In this document: one piece after another, positions 1-9,026 of the stretch
Numbering within the stretch: position 1 is the first letter of the stretch
How the letters are laid out: each line of letters starts with the position of its first letter
NCBI RefSeq assembly: GCF_021648825.1
Contig: NZ_JAKJHS010000001.1
Span: forward strand, 806,001 to 870,000
DNA: 64,000 bases
Source of the DNA: Rhizobium halophilum
GTDB lineage: Bacteria > Pseudomonadota > Alphaproteobacteria > Rhizobiales > Rhizobiaceae
Direction: 5' to 3'
Program-made: the position numbers and the translations under genes
Notes under the pieces: generated by a model
What the model saw: only the letters and a program-made list of their open reading frames with translations
The model's database searches: none
What the model was told of the DNA's origin: nothing

Positions 1-425
1 ATGATCTGCAGGATTTCGTCTGGTTGCGGGAATGCGTAGGTTCGGTGATCGTGCAGCCGGATATTGCCGATGAAGTCCATCAAGACCACATCGGCGCTCC
101 GACGGCCCATCTTGACCCCAAATGAATACACGGCATCCGGGTTGAGCCGCATGGGAACGGAAGGCTGACCGACTTTCCCCCTCACCGGCTCGTCCCGCAA
201 AAGCAGTCCGTCATGTTCAAGAGCGCGCATGATGACCGAAACAGTCTGTGCCGATAATCCACTGAGCCTCGTGATCTCTGCTTTGGAGAGCGCGCCGTGG
301 AGGCGAACAAGGGAGAGGACAAGGCGCTCGTTGTAAGCGCGCACGCGGACCTGATTGGCGCCGCCTGCCCAAGCACCGCGTGGCACCAGGAGAACACCAT
401 CTGTACCCCTCTCTGACGCCGACAT
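1..425 (-). CDS. frcR: ROK-family transcriptional regulator, partial (FrcR-like)
   Basis: The first about 141 residues of a sugar-responsive repressor are visible; the rest lies beyond the left edge of the window. Residues about 30-85 form a MarR-like winged helix (LSKAEITRLSGLSAQTVSVI, then a GKVGQPS wing), followed by the start of the ROK domain (YSFGVKMGRR). ROK regulators bind a sugar or sugar phosphate and release palindromic operators. The start is the ATG at 425. It is transcribed away from frcBCAK, with a perfect palindrome in the shared intergenic region, so control of fructose uptake is the natural inference. Naming it FrcR rests on position and family; the ligand cannot be read from this fragment. 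Confidence 0.85.
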   Translation of the reverse strand, partial: MSASERGTDGVLLVPRGAWAGGANQVRVRAYNERLVLSLVRLHGALSKAEITRLSGLSAQTVSVIMRALEHDGLLLRDEPVRGKVGQPSVPMRLNPDAVYSFGVKMGRRSADVVLMDFIGNIRLHDHRTYAFPQPDEILQI

Positions 426-468
426 TGATCCTCCACCACCTGGGCACATCAGAGAATGTCCCTGACAG

Positions 469-495
469 ATTAATAAATCAACTGGATTTATTAAT
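469..495. promoter_or_regulatory. ROK-type operator palindrome upstream of frcB
   Basis: Perfect 11-base inverted repeat ATTAATAAATC / GATTTATTAAT separated by AACTG, AT-rich in a GC-rich context and centred between the divergent ROK regulator and frcB. ROK repressors of the NagC/Mlc type bind sites of this size and AT-rich character (family knowledge). The right arm abuts the candidate -35 box of frcB, so bound repressor would occlude RNA polymerase. That FrcR binds here is inferred. Confidence 0.75.
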
Positions 496-523
496 TGACA
501 ACCCTACCGGCTTCTTTCTTAAT
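495..523 (+). promoter_or_regulatory. candidate frcB promoter
   Basis: A consensus -35 hexamer TTGACA at 495-500 is followed after 17 bases by CTTAAT at 518-523, a partial match to the -10 consensus. It lies about 85 bases before the frcB start and its -35 abuts the operator palindrome. Confidence 0.55.
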
Positions 524-608
524 GTCAGACGTTAAGGGCGGCTGGAGGAGCCCCCTGGGAGATATTGCGGCATTGCGCCGCGAACACTTGAGGCTCTGGG
601 AGGAGACC

Positions 609-1634
609 ATGAAGACATCACTCTACACCACCGTGTTCGGCACGCTTGTCCTGGGCGCGCTGCTAACCTCGCCGGTTCAGGCCCAGGAAGTATCAGCCTG
701 CTTGATCACGAAGACGGATACGAACCCCTTTTTCGTCAAGATGAAGGAAGGGGCGACAGCAAAGGCCGAAGAACTGGGGGTTAACCTGAAGTCCTACGCC
801 GGCCGGATCGACGGTGACAGCGAGAGCCAGGTCGCCGCCATCGAAACCTGCATCGCTGACGGCGCGAAAGGCATCATGCTCACGGCCTCCGACACGAAGG
901 GGATCGTTCCAGCCGTGCAGAAGGCACGGGATGCTGGCATCCTTGTGATTGCGCTCGACACACCGCTTGAGCCGATCGATGCCGCGGATATGACATTCGC
1001 GACCGACAACCTGCGCGCCGGTGAACTGATCGGGCAATGGGCCGCCGCCACGCTCGGTGACGCTGCCCAAGAAGCCCGGATCGGCTTCCTTAACCTCACC
1101 CCCTCACAGCCTTCTGTAGATGTTCTGCGCAACCAAGGCTTCATGAAGGGCTTCGGCATCGATGTCGCGGACATCAATAGAATCGGCGATGAGAATGATC
1201 CGCGCATCGTCGGCCACGACGTGACGAACGGGAACGAAGAAGGGGGCAGAACTGCCATGGAAAACCTTCTGCAGCAGGATCCTACGATCAACGTCGTCCA
1301 CACGATCAACGAACCGGCAGCGGCCGGCGCTTATGAGGCGCTGAAGTCTGTTGGACGCGAGAACGATGTTCTGATCGTCTCGGTCGATGGCGGCTGCCCC
1401 GGCGTCAAGAACGTCGCAGAAGGCATTATCGGCGCGACCTCTCAGCAATATCCGCTGTTGATGGCGTCAATGGGCATCGAGGCCATCAAGAAGTTCGCCG
1501 ACACCGGCGAAAAGCCCGAGGCCACCGAGGGCAAGAACTTCTTCGACACCGGCGTTGCACTCGTCACGGACAAGCCAGTTGAGGGTGTGGAGTCCATCGA
1601 CACGAAGGAAGGCGAGGAGAAGTGCTGGGGCTAA
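609..1634 (+). CDS. frcB: fructose ABC transporter, periplasmic binding protein FrcB
   Basis: 341-residue sugar-binding protein of the ribose/galactose type (periplasmic binding protein family 4). Residues 1-25 form a cleavable signal peptide ending VQA before QEV. The mature part shows the two-lobe fold hallmarks: a [13 protein letters not shown] segment, [20 protein letters not shown] and SVDGG. The open frame extends upstream to 495, but the ATG at 609 follows a good ribosome site (GGGAGGAG) and starts the signal peptide. It heads frcBCAK; the orthologous S. meliloti system takes up fructose and also binds mannose and ribose (literature knowledge). A GC-rich hairpin follows the stop codon. 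Function is firm at family level; the fructose assignment comes from the frcK-containing synteny. Confidence 0.88.
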   Translation: MKTSLYTTVFGTLVLGALLTSPVQAQEVSACLITKTDTNPFFVKMKEGATAKAEELGVNLKSYAGRIDGDSESQVAAIETCIADGAKGIMLTASDTKGIVPAVQKARDAGILVIALDTPLEPIDAADMTFATDNLRAGELIGQWAAATLGDAAQEARIGFLNLTPSQPSVDVLRNQGFMKGFGIDVADINRIGDENDPRIVGHDVTNGNEEGGRTAMENLLQQDPTINVVHTINEPAAAGAYEALKSVGRENDVLIVSVDGGCPGVKNVAEGIIGATSQQYPLLMASMGIEAIKKFADTGEKPEATEGKNFFDTGVALVTDKPVEGVESIDTKEGEEKCWG

Positions 1635-1650
1635 CCTAGCCACGGGCGCT

Positions 1651-1674
1651 GGAGGGGCGGCACACCGCTCCTCC
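1651..1674 (+). terminator. hairpin between frcB and frcC
   Basis: GGAGGGGCGG / CCGCTCCTCC pair over 10 bases (one G-T wobble) around a CACA loop, 16 bases after the frcB stop. There is no T-tract, so it is more likely an mRNA-stabilising or attenuating hairpin that keeps the binding protein in excess than a full terminator (inferred). Confidence 0.5.
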
Positions 1675-1739
1675 ACCCTCCCGTTGCGCTGCAGTCCTAC
1701 CACCACCACGCTGGTCGAAGGATATCTTGAGAGGACGCC

Positions 1740-2822
1740 ATGAGCGAACCGCAAGCCGCATCTCATTCTGGAAACGACTACGAGACGGCGCTGACCAGCA
1801 GCCCGACGACGATCGCAGCCTTCGATACACACGAAAAAGGCGCGCTTCGGAAGGTGCAGCATTTTCTGCATTCCAACCCCGCCGCCGTACCGTTGATCGT
1901 TTTAGTTCTCTCGATCGCCTTCTTTGGCATGGCCCTCGGGGGAAAGTTCTTTTCCGCCTTCACGCTCACCCTCATTCTTCAACAGGTTGCTATTGTCGGT
2001 ATCGTCGGCGCCGCCCAGACGCTGGTAATCCTCACTGCCGGGATCGACCTGTCCGTTGGCGCGATCATGGTTCTCTCCTCCGTCATCATGGGTCAGTTCA
2101 CCTTCCGCTACGGCTTGCCGCCGACGGTGGCGATCATGGCCGGCTTTGCGGTCGGCGCTCTATGCGGTTGGATCAACGGCATTCTGGTCGCCAGAATGAA
2201 GCTGCCGCCCTTCATCGTGACTCTGGGTATGTGGCAGATCGTGCTGGCATCCAACTTCCTTTACTCCGCCAATGAAACCATCCGTTCGCAAGACATCGCG
2301 CAGAACGCGCCAATCCTACAGTTCTTCGGAGAAAACCTGCGCATTGGCGGCGCCGTGCTCACCTACGGCGTCATCGCCATGGTGCTGCTCGTCGCCCTGC
2401 TCTGGTACGTACTGAACAACACCGCGTGGGGTCGCCATGTTTACGCGGTCGGAGACGATCCGGATGCCGCAGAGCTGGCTGGCGTGAACGTCCGGCGCAT
2501 GCTCATTTCCGTTTACACCTTGTCCGGGATCATCTGCGCTTTCGCGGGATGGGCGCTGATCGGGCGCATCGGCTCCGTCTCGCCAACCGCGGGACAGTTC
2601 ACCAACATAGAGTCCATCACAGCGGTGGTCATAGGAGGCTTATCTCTCTTTGGCGGACGCGGCTCCATTCTCGGAATGCTGTTCGGGGCCTTGATCGTGG
2701 GTGTGTTCTCTCTTGGCCTGCGCTTGGTGGGAACTGATCCCCAATGGACCTACCTGCTCATCGGCGTCCTGATCATTGCCGCCGTAGCCATCGACCAGTG
2801 GATCAGAAAGGTAGCGAGCTGA
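1740..2822 (+). CDS. frcC: fructose ABC transporter, permease FrcC
   Basis: 360-residue inner-membrane permease of the RbsC/BPD_transp_2 family. A roughly 50-residue hydrophilic N-terminus precedes about eight to ten hydrophobic segments. Family hallmarks are visible: AGIDLSVGAIM, a G-x-N-G-x-L-like GWINGILVARMKLPPFIVTLG, YAVGDDPDAAELAGVNV (the cytoplasmic coupling loop) and the C-terminal GGLSLFGGRGSILG. It forms the translocation channel with FrcA. The gene follows frcB after about 105 bases containing a hairpin and overlaps frcA by one base (TGATG). Confidence 0.88.
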   Translation: MSEPQAASHSGNDYETALTSSPTTIAAFDTHEKGALRKVQHFLHSNPAAVPLIVLVLSIAFFGMALGGKFFSAFTLTLILQQVAIVGIVGAAQTLVILTAGIDLSVGAIMVLSSVIMGQFTFRYGLPPTVAIMAGFAVGALCGWINGILVARMKLPPFIVTLGMWQIVLASNFLYSANETIRSQDIAQNAPILQFFGENLRIGGAVLTYGVIAMVLLVALLWYVLNNTAWGRHVYAVGDDPDAAELAGVNVRRMLISVYTLSGIICAFAGWALIGRIGSVSPTAGQFTNIESITAVVIGGLSLFGGRGSILGMLFGALIVGVFSLGLRLVGTDPQWTYLLIGVLIIAAVAIDQWIRKVAS

Positions 2823-3601
2823 TGACCGCAGAACCTATTCTCAGCGCTCGCGGGCTGGTGAAGCGATACGGCCGAGTAACTGCACTCGACCATGCTGACT
2901 TCGACCTCTATCCGGGAGAAATCCTTGCCGTCATTGGCGACAACGGTGCAGGGAAGTCATCGATGATCAAGGCGATCTCCGGCGCGGTGACGCCAGACGA
3001 AGGCGAGATTCGTCTTGAAGGCCAGCAGGTGCACTTTCGCTCGCCGCTCGAGGCGCGAGAGGCCGGCATCGAGACGGTCTACCAGAACCTGGCACTATCT
3101 CCTGCTCTGTCGATCGCAGACAACATGTTTCTCGGCCGCGAGCTTCGCAGACCAGGATTCATGGGCAAGTGGCTTCGCAAGCTCGACCGAGCAGCGATGG
3201 AGAGCTTTGCTCGAGACAGGTTGACGGAGTTGGGGCTGATGACAATCCAGAACATCAACCAGGCGGTGGAGACGCTATCCGGTGGACAGCGCCAAGGAGT
3301 TGCCGTCGCTCGCGCCGCGGCCTTTGGCTCAAAGGTGATCATCCTCGACGAGCCGACCGCCGCCCTTGGCGTGAAGGAGAGCCGACGAGTTCTCGAACTC
3401 ATTCTCGATGTCCGCCGCCGCGGCATTCCGATCTTGCTGATCTCGCACAACATGCCCCATGTCTTCGAGGTTGCTGATCGCATCCACATTCACCGCCTGG
3501 GCAAAAGGCTCACGGTCATCAATCCCAAGGACTACAGCATGTCGGATGCAGTCGCCTTGATGACCGGAGCAAAGGCACCAGAAGAACCTGTTGCCGCATG
3601 A
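2822..3601 (+). CDS. frcA: fructose ABC transporter, ATP-binding protein FrcA
   Basis: 259-residue single-domain ABC ATPase. Walker A GDNGAGKSS, signature LSGGQRQGV, Walker B VIILDEPT and the switch histidine in LLISHNMP are all present. Most ribose-type ATPases are double-domain (about 500 residues); this one has a single cassette, as is known for FrcA. The ATG at 2822 overlaps the frcC stop, and the upstream extension of the frame to 2744 is only frcC read out of frame. Its own stop overlaps the frcK start by four bases, so frcCAK are translationally coupled. Confidence 0.88.
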   Translation: MTAEPILSARGLVKRYGRVTALDHADFDLYPGEILAVIGDNGAGKSSMIKAISGAVTPDEGEIRLEGQQVHFRSPLEAREAGIETVYQNLALSPALSIADNMFLGRELRRPGFMGKWLRKLDRAAMESFARDRLTELGLMTIQNINQAVETLSGGQRQGVAVARAAAFGSKVIILDEPTAALGVKESRRVLELILDVRRRGIPILLISHNMPHVFEVADRIHIHRLGKRLTVINPKDYSMSDAVALMTGAKAPEEPVAA

Positions 3602-4218
3602 TACCAACAGCAGGCACGATCGCAGATGAAATCATTCGTCGTGGCGCAAGCGCGTCTCGCTTCATCGCAGGGATCGCCGGACCGCCCGGCTCGGGCAAGT
3701 CCACCTTGGCGGAGAAGATCGCCCATGAGCTGATTAGCAGAGGCCAGGATGCTGCCGTCGTCCCGATGGACGGATTCCATATGGACAACTCTGTTCTGCA
3801 GGAGAAGGGCCTTCTCGATCGAAAGGGGGCACCATGCACCTTCGACCTGAGAGGCCTGCTGGAGATGGCGAAGGCTCTGCGGCGCGCCGACGACGAGATA
3901 TTGGTACCTTTATTTGACAGGAGCCGGGAGCTGTCGATCGCCGCTGCCAAAGCTGTTCCCCGCCACACTCGCTTCGTTGTGATGGAGGGAAATTACCTGC
4001 TGCTGGACGAGCCTGGCTGGATAGACATGACGGACATCTTTGATCTGTCGATCATGATCCTGCCATCCGAAGCTATACTGGCCGACCGCCTGACACGCAG
4101 ATGGCTTGATCTTGGGCTGGAACGGGAAATGGCACGCAGAAAGGTCGAAGCAAACGATCTTCCCAACGGTCGGCTGGTTCGTGCACGAAGCCGGAAAGCC
4201 GACATAACACTAGAGTAA
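3598..4218 (+). CDS. frcK: FrcK, uridine-kinase-like P-loop kinase of the fructose locus
   Basis: 206-residue P-loop NTPase of the uridine kinase/pantothenate kinase group. The Walker A motif GIAGPPGSGKST sits at about residues 24-35, followed by VVPMDGFHMDN (the substrate and magnesium region, typical of YggC/FrcK-like kinases) and a late arginine-rich lid. The start overlaps the frcA stop (ATGA). Position suggests it phosphorylates the imported sugar or a related intermediate, but the true substrate of FrcK is not established to my knowledge. It is the last gene of the operon and converges on the ureidoglycine aminohydrolase gene 20 bases away. Confidence 0.82.
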   Translation: MIPTAGTIADEIIRRGASASRFIAGIAGPPGSGKSTLAEKIAHELISRGQDAAVVPMDGFHMDNSVLQEKGLLDRKGAPCTFDLRGLLEMAKALRRADDEILVPLFDRSRELSIAAAKAVPRHTRFVVMEGNYLLLDEPGWIDMTDIFDLSIMILPSEAILADRLTRRWLDLGLEREMARRKVEANDLPNGRLVRARSRKADITLE

Positions 4219-4237
4219 GTGGCTGGGCCCGCTCGGA

Positions 4238-5059
4238 TCACCACAAGGCGACGTGCCGGTTAACGTCCTTGTAGAGAAGATACCGGAACTTCCCTGGTCC
4301 GCCTGCGTAGCAGGCTTGCGGGCAGAAAGCCCGAAGCCACATGAAATCGCCCGCCTCTACCTCAACCCAATCCTTGTTGAGCCGATAGACCGCTTTCCCT
4401 TCCAGCACGTAGAGCCCATGCTCCATGACATGCGTCTCCATGAAGGGAATGGTGCCGCCGGGTTCAAACGTTACGATGTTGACGTGCATGTCATAGCGGA
4501 TATCCGCGGGATCGATGAAACGGGTCGTTGCCCATCTGCCTTCGGTGTCCGGCATGGACACCATCTCCTGCTCGCTCTCGTGCGTGACGATGGGCGGCGG
4601 CGCCTGAAGCCCTTCCACCGACTGGAAGGTCTTTCGAATCCAATGGAACCGGACCGGTTCAGAGCCGCGGTTCTGCAAGCTCCAGTTCGAGCCTGCAGGT
4701 AGATAGGCGAAGGATCCGGTTCGCAGGTCGTGGGCGGTGCCATCGATCTCCACCGTCATTCGACCCTCTGTAACGAAGAGGGCCGCTTGCGCCCGCAGAT
4801 CCGGCTCCGGTTTCGTACTCCCGCCTCCCGCCTCCACCTCCATGATGTACTGCGCGAAGGTCTCGGAAAATCCTGTCATTGGTCTTGAGATGATCCAGGC
4901 ACGCGTCTTCTCCCAATGGGGAAGCATGCTGGTCACAATGTCCGTCATTACCGTACGCGGTATAATGGCATAGGCGGTCGTAAAAATCGCCTTGCTCGAA
5001 AGCAGCTCGGTCTGCGCCGGTAGTCCGCCGAGGCGGGAGAAATAGGAGGGATCTGTCAT
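4238..5059 (-). CDS. (S)-ureidoglycine aminohydrolase (bicupin)
   Basis: 273-residue bicupin matching the AllE/YlbA/UGHY family, which converts (S)-ureidoglycine to (S)-ureidoglycolate plus ammonia, using manganese, in allantoin breakdown. Diagnostic stretches: GGLPAQTELL near the start, AYAIIPRTVMTDIVTS, METHVMEHGLYVLEGKAVY (metal-binding histidines and glutamate of the second cupin) and FCPQACYAGGPGKFRYLLYKD. The frame extends to 5275, but MTDPSYFS at 5059 (or M at 5074) is the family-typical start. No other ureide gene (allantoinase, allantoate amidohydrolase, transporter) is in the window, so it is an orphan here. It is divergent from the PNPOx-like gene. Confidence 0.88.
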   Translation of the reverse strand: MTDPSYFSRLGGLPAQTELLSSKAIFTTAYAIIPRTVMTDIVTSMLPHWEKTRAWIISRPMTGFSETFAQYIMEVEAGGGSTKPEPDLRAQAALFVTEGRMTVEIDGTAHDLRTGSFAYLPAGSNWSLQNRGSEPVRFHWIRKTFQSVEGLQAPPPIVTHESEQEMVSMPDTEGRWATTRFIDPADIRYDMHVNIVTFEPGGTIPFMETHVMEHGLYVLEGKAVYRLNKDWVEVEAGDFMWLRAFCPQACYAGGPGKFRYLLYKDVNRHVALW

Positions 5060-5318
5060 CGTGGACCTGTTCATATACCGCAACGGGAGGAGCCGCAAAA
5101 ATTGCCGTCTGCCTTCGTTTATCGTGTAGGCGGGTACACGTGGTCTCGCAACGGGATTCCGTGGAAACCACACCTCGCGGGAATTTGGAGCGGGCCCGCG
5201 CTCCTCGTACCAACGGGTCCGGCGCAACCATTTCAATCTTCCAAAGAGGCCGTGCCGGGCAAAAGCGGAACTCACTGCCGAGCATCGGGTTTTCTTGGTC
5301 TCAACAGAGGAGATCAGA

Positions 5319-5798
5319 ATGTCCCATCACGATGATACCGCAAAAGTTTGGGAGCTTATTGACCGAATTGGCTTCTGCATGCTTGCCACGCAGAGCGGGA
5401 GCGACATCCGTTCGCGGCCAATGTCGGCATACACGAAGAAAGACGACCACGCCATTTACTTCCTGACCGATGTGGCTAGCCACAAGGACGAGGAGATCTC
5501 ACGTCGGCCGAATGTCTGCCTTGCGTTTGCGGACCCCAAGGCTCAGAAATACGTGTCGGTTTCTGGGACCGCGCAGGTCTCAAACGATCGTGAGCTTGTC
5601 CGGGAGATTTGGTCCACGCCAGCGAAAGCCTGGTGGGACAGCCCTGACGACCCCTCGATCCGCATCCTCAAGGTGGACCCCGGCTTCGCGGAATACTGGG
5701 ACAGCCCGGGAACGGTCGTGAGCTACATCAAGATGGCTGCTGCCGCCGTCTCCAATTCGAAACCCGACATGGGGGATAATGAAAAGGTGAGCCTCTGA
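5319..5798 (+). CDS. PNPOx-like general stress protein (GS26 family)
   Basis: 159-residue single-domain split-barrel flavin-binding protein of the general stress protein 26/pyridoxamine 5'-phosphate oxidase-like superfamily. Features seen: the early WELIDRIGFCMLAT, RSRPMSAY (the family's R-x-R-P-M segment), DHAIYFLTD, VCLAFADPKAQKYVSVSG and WWDSPDDPSIRILKV near the C-terminus. Such proteins bind FMN or a related cofactor; the physiological substrate is usually unknown. The ATG at 5319 follows AGAGGAG; the frame's extension to 5295 uses a TTG without a ribosome site. A strong hairpin terminator follows. Confidence 0.82.
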   Translation: MSHHDDTAKVWELIDRIGFCMLATQSGSDIRSRPMSAYTKKDDHAIYFLTDVASHKDEEISRRPNVCLAFADPKAQKYVSVSGTAQVSNDRELVREIWSTPAKAWWDSPDDPSIRILKVDPGFAEYWDSPGTVVSYIKMAAAAVSNSKPDMGDNEKVSL

Positions 5799-5803
5799 GG
5801 TTC

Positions 5804-5857
5804 GGGCGCGTCGGCAGAGACCTCCCGCTGGTGCGGATGCCGACGCGCCCAACAATT
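5804..5857 (+). terminator. rho-independent terminator after the PNPOx-like gene
   Basis: Perfect 12-base inverted repeat GGGCGCGTCGGC (5804-5815) / GCCGACGCGCCC (5839-5850) followed by AACAATTTTT, six bases after the stop codon. The 23-base loop is long, but stem strength and the T-tract support termination. Confidence 0.75.
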
Positions 5858-5921
5858 TTTGGCCCTCGCCGCAACTCTTATGCCCCAACTACGTTTAGCA
5901 GCCCGAATGTAGGGTACTGCA

Positions 5922-6191
5922 ATGAACATGATGATGCGTACCAGCGACGTCCGCTGGATTTCTCCCGTGCGGGTGAGACTTGGCTATGGCTTTCCCGAGC
6001 TCGTCAGAGGGCCGCGAGAAGCCCTCGGCTATCTCAAGTTTCGCTGGCCTGCCGTAGACGGAAACGACTGCCACGCCGCCCAACTGGCTTGCGCGGATGC
6101 ACTGCTGGACCTCGTGTCGCCGGACGCAGCGCGCGAAGCTTTCATCAAGGCGTGCGTTGAGGCAAGGATGCTGGATGAAGCTGCGGCTTAG
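5922..6191 (+). CDS. DUF982 family small protein
   Basis: 89-residue protein of the DUF982 family, abundant in rhizobia and without a defined function. Typical features are the conserved tryptophan-containing FRWPAV, a central CADALLDLVSPDAAREAFIKA helix and length under 100. No signal peptide or membrane segment. The start could be either of two nearby methionines (MNMMM). Its stop overlaps the SMP-30 gene stop on the other strand by four bases. Confidence 0.75.
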   Translation: MNMMMRTSDVRWISPVRVRLGYGFPELVRGPREALGYLKFRWPAVDGNDCHAAQLACADALLDLVSPDAAREAFIKACVEARMLDEAAA

Positions 6192-7144
6192 ATGCCTTCC
6201 ACCGCCAGGTAAACTGCGTAGAGGCTCTTTGTCGCGGTGATGAAAAGCCGATTGCGACGTGTCCCGCCAAAGGCCACATTCGCCACCACCTGCGGCACCC
6301 TTATCTTTCCGAGCAGTTGCCCTTCTGGCGAAAAGCAGTGCACTCCGTCGCCAGCGCTTGTCCAGACATTTCCTGTTCGGTCCACTCGAAACCCGTCGGG
6401 CAAGCCATTATCGATCTCGCAAAAGACGCGGCCGTTGATGAGTCTGCGACCGTCTACCACGTCAAAGACGCGAATATGCCGCGGGGCATCCACATCATGA
6501 CTGGACGCAGAATCGGCCACATAGAGCCGCCTCTCGTCGGGAGAGAAGGCAAGCCCGTTAGGTTGTCGGAAGTCGGTAACAACGGCTTCCAAGCGGCCCG
6601 ACTGCGGATCAAGGCGATAGACGTTGCGGGTCGGCTGCTCCGGCTCGGATCTGTACCCCTCGTAATCTGATAGAATCCCGTACGTCGGATCGGTAAACCA
6701 CACGCTCTCGTCAGAGCGGACGACCACATCGTTCGGTGAATTGAGACGTTTGCCCTGGTAGCTGTCCGCCAGCACGATAATGGAGCCATCTAGTTCCGTG
6801 CGCACAACGCGCCGCCCGCCATGCTCGCAGGATACCAGTCGGCCTTGGCGGTCGCGGCTGTTGCCGTTGGTGAAGTTGGACGGTGAGCGAAACACTGAAA
6901 CGCCGCCGCCCTCCACCCAGCGCAGCATCAACTGGTTTGGGATGTCGCTGAAGATCAGGCACTGTGTATCCGCAAACCAGACCGGCCCCTCCGCCCATCG
7001 GCACCCCGAGTAGAGTTCGTCGAGGCCGGCGCTGGCGACGATGAGGTGACGGAAGCGCTCATCGTGGATTTCGTAGATCGAATCTGACTGCGACATGTGC
7101 GAGGCCTGGTCGTTTGAGTAGTGGTGGGCGGTTTCGTGCATCAT
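6188..7144 (-). CDS. SMP-30/gluconolactonase family sugar lactonase
   Basis: 318-residue six-bladed beta-propeller of the SMP-30/gluconolactonase/LRE family, which hydrolyses aldonolactones to aldonic acids using a divalent cation. Diagnostic motifs: GCRWAEGPVWF (metal glutamate), SPNDVVV and WFTDPTYG (asparagine and aspartate ligands), QPNGLAFSPDERRLYVADS, GLPDGFRVDRTGNVWTS. The frame runs on upstream to 8008, but that part is the neighbouring permease read out of frame; the ATG at 7144 overlaps that permease's stop by four bases. As the last gene of the sugar ABC operon it suggests that the imported sugar is oxidised to a lactone. An alternative start is M at 7096. Confidence 0.87.
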   Translation of the reverse strand: MMHETAHHYSNDQASHMSQSDSIYEIHDERFRHLIVASAGLDELYSGCRWAEGPVWFADTQCLIFSDIPNQLMLRWVEGGGVSVFRSPSNFTNGNSRDRQGRLVSCEHGGRRVVRTELDGSIIVLADSYQGKRLNSPNDVVVRSDESVWFTDPTYGILSDYEGYRSEPEQPTRNVYRLDPQSGRLEAVVTDFRQPNGLAFSPDERRLYVADSASSHDVDAPRHIRVFDVVDGRRLINGRVFCEIDNGLPDGFRVDRTGNVWTSAGDGVHCFSPEGQLLGKIRVPQVVANVAFGGTRRNRLFITATKSLYAVYLAVEGI

Positions 7145-8088
7145 CGGAGCGCTTTCCTGCCTCCGGCCGCCAGGATGACGGCGATGATGATGAGCCCCGT
7201 CAGGATTAGTCTGACACCTGCGCCGAACCCGTAGGTGTTGAGCATCGACACGACGAGAAACATGAAAAGCGAAGCGCCCCATATCCCCGGCACGTTCGAG
7301 TTCCCGCCGGCAACCGCCGTACCGCCGATCACCACGACAGCGATCGACATGAGCAGGTATTCGGCGCCCATGTTGAGCGCCGCCCCGCCGGAAAAGCTGG
7401 CGAGAAGGTAGCCGCAAAGAGCCGCTAGGACGGAGCAGAGGACGTAGGTAACGAAGCGGGTACCGTCGATCGGGATGCCCGCCATCCGGGCAGCGAAGCT
7501 GCTTTGGCCGATCGCTGAAATCCGGCGTCCGTAGACCGACTTTTCCAGAAGAACCCAGGCCAGGACCGAAATGAGCAACGCGATCAGCGCGACGTTGGGG
7601 ATACCGAAGGTATAGGAGGTGGCGAAGCTGGACAGCATCTCCGGCGGCTTGATGCGCAGACCGCGATTGGTCCAGATCGCAAAGGACTGCACGATGAAGC
7701 TCATTGACAGCGTCGCAATGATCGGCGGGATACGCAGAAGCTTGATCAGCGCATAGTTGCCCATGCCGATCGCTATCCCGACGAAGATTGCAAGCAGGAG
7801 GCCGACGAGGATCATGCTGTCCTGCACGTCCATCACCTTCAGTGCAACCGTGCCGGACAGCGTCATGGTAGCAGGGACCGAGAGATCGATGTTTCCCGGA
7901 CCAAGGGTGATAACGAACATCTGGCCGACGCCGACAATGATGGAAAAGGCTGCAAACGTTAGGGTTGCCTGTGAAAGGCCGACCGCACTTGAGCCTCCGG
8001 TGAACCAAACAGTCGTCACCCAGACGATCACCGCAGCAGCAAACGACCAGATCCAGGGCTTCGCGCCAAGCGTGCGCATGCCGTTCAT
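7141..8088 (-). CDS. sugar ABC transporter permease (ribose type), second copy
   Basis: 315-residue RbsC-like inner-membrane permease with about eight to nine hydrophobic segments. Seen: PGNIDLSVPATMTLSG (equivalent of the GxIDLSVG motif), MGNYALIKLLRIPPIIATLSMSF, YGRRISAIGQSSFAARMAGI (coupling loop), GGTAVAGGNSNVPG near the C-terminus. It overlaps both the upstream permease (ATGA at 8085-8088) and the SMP-30 gene. It is predicted to form a heterodimeric channel with the upstream permease. Confidence 0.86.
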   Translation of the reverse strand: MNGMRTLGAKPWIWSFAAAVIVWVTTVWFTGGSSAVGLSQATLTFAAFSIIVGVGQMFVITLGPGNIDLSVPATMTLSGTVALKVMDVQDSMILVGLLLAIFVGIAIGMGNYALIKLLRIPPIIATLSMSFIVQSFAIWTNRGLRIKPPEMLSSFATSYTFGIPNVALIALLISVLAWVLLEKSVYGRRISAIGQSSFAARMAGIPIDGTRFVTYVLCSVLAALCGYLLASFSGGAALNMGAEYLLMSIAVVVIGGTAVAGGNSNVPGIWGASLFMFLVVSMLNTYGFGAGVRLILTGLIIIAVILAAGGRKALR

Positions 8089-9026
8089 GGGTTCTTCTCC
8101 CGCTTCTCGAGACGATTGAGGAAGAGGCGCAGCGCGAGCACGACGATGAGGATCGCGCCCTGGGCGCCGATCTGCCAGTCTGGTGAGATGCGCATGAACG
8201 ATAGAAAGGAGCCGGCCAAAGTCAGCGTCAGCGCGCCGATCACGGCACCGATCGGCGAGACGCGTCCGCCGACGAACTCGCCTCCGCCGAGGATAACTCC
8301 GGCAATCGACAGCAGCGTGTAACGCAACGCGATATTGGCATCCGCCGACGTCGTCAGCCCGACAAGCGCGATCCCGGCAAGCACTGCGAAAAAGCCGGCC
8401 ATGGCATAGGCCGCCGCACGCAGCCCGACGACCGACCAGCCGGCTCGTTCAACCGAACGCTGATTGCCGCCCACGCCGCGGATCAGGACACCGAGGGACG
8501 AGCGCATGACCAGGAAGTGTGTGATCGCGGCGATGATCACGCTCGCAACGATTGCCATCGGGACAACCGGCGGCTTTGCGGTCATGATCCACCGGACCCA
8601 TCCCGGAGCGGCACCGCCTGGGGAAGGCAGCAGGAGCACTGCCAGACCGCCCCAGACAAAGCTCATGCCGAGCGTAACGACGATCGAGGGCAGCTGCCGG
8701 ATATGAATGATGACGCCGAGTGCTGCGTATGCCGCGATTGCCCCTGCCAGGATGAGGATACCGATTGCAGGTGAGGTCTGTAGGAATGTTGCCGTGACAC
8801 AGGCCGTGAAGCTGACGAAGGTCCCCATGGAGAGGTCGAGGTCGTTGACCGACATGATCAGCATCTGGGCGATCGTCGCGAGCGCAATGGGCACCGCAAG
8901 ATTGAACAACAGGTTCAAGCCCGTATAGCTCATTGCCCGCGGCTGCATGTAGAAGACTGCTGCGAGCAGGACGGCAAGCGACACGGCCGGAATGACGAGC
9001 CTGATGGCACCGGAAGAAAGCTTCAT
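8085..9026 (-). CDS. sugar ABC transporter permease (ribose type), first copy
   Basis: 313-residue RbsC-like permease. Seen: [56 protein letters not shown] (coupling loop), [14 protein letters not shown]. The frame extends to 9137, but the ATG at 9026 ([10 protein letters not shown]) overlaps the stop of the ATPase gene by four bases and is the likely start. Together with the following permease it makes a two-permease transporter, unlike frc with one. Confidence 0.86.
   Translation of the reverse strand: MKLSSGAIRLVIPAVSLAVLLAAVFYMQPRAMSYTGLNLLFNLAVPIALATIAQMLIMSVNDLDLSMGTFVSFTACVTATFLQTSPAIGILILAGAIAAYAALGVIIHIRQLPSIVVTLGMSFVWGGLAVLLLPSPGGAAPGWVRWIMTAKPPVVPMAIVASVIIAAITHFLVMRSSLGVLIRGVGGNQRSVERAGWSVVGLRAAAYAMAGFFAVLAGIALVGLTTSADANIALRYTLLSIAGVILGGGEFVGGRVSPIGAVIGALTLTLAGSFLSFMRISPDWQIGAQGAILIVVLALRLFLNRLEKREKNP

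Noticed and set aside
6188..8008. 606-codon frame suggesting an SMP-30 fusion
   Set aside because: The upstream half is the permease gene read in another frame; the permease frame shows clear transporter motifs and its stop overlaps an ATG that starts SMP-30.
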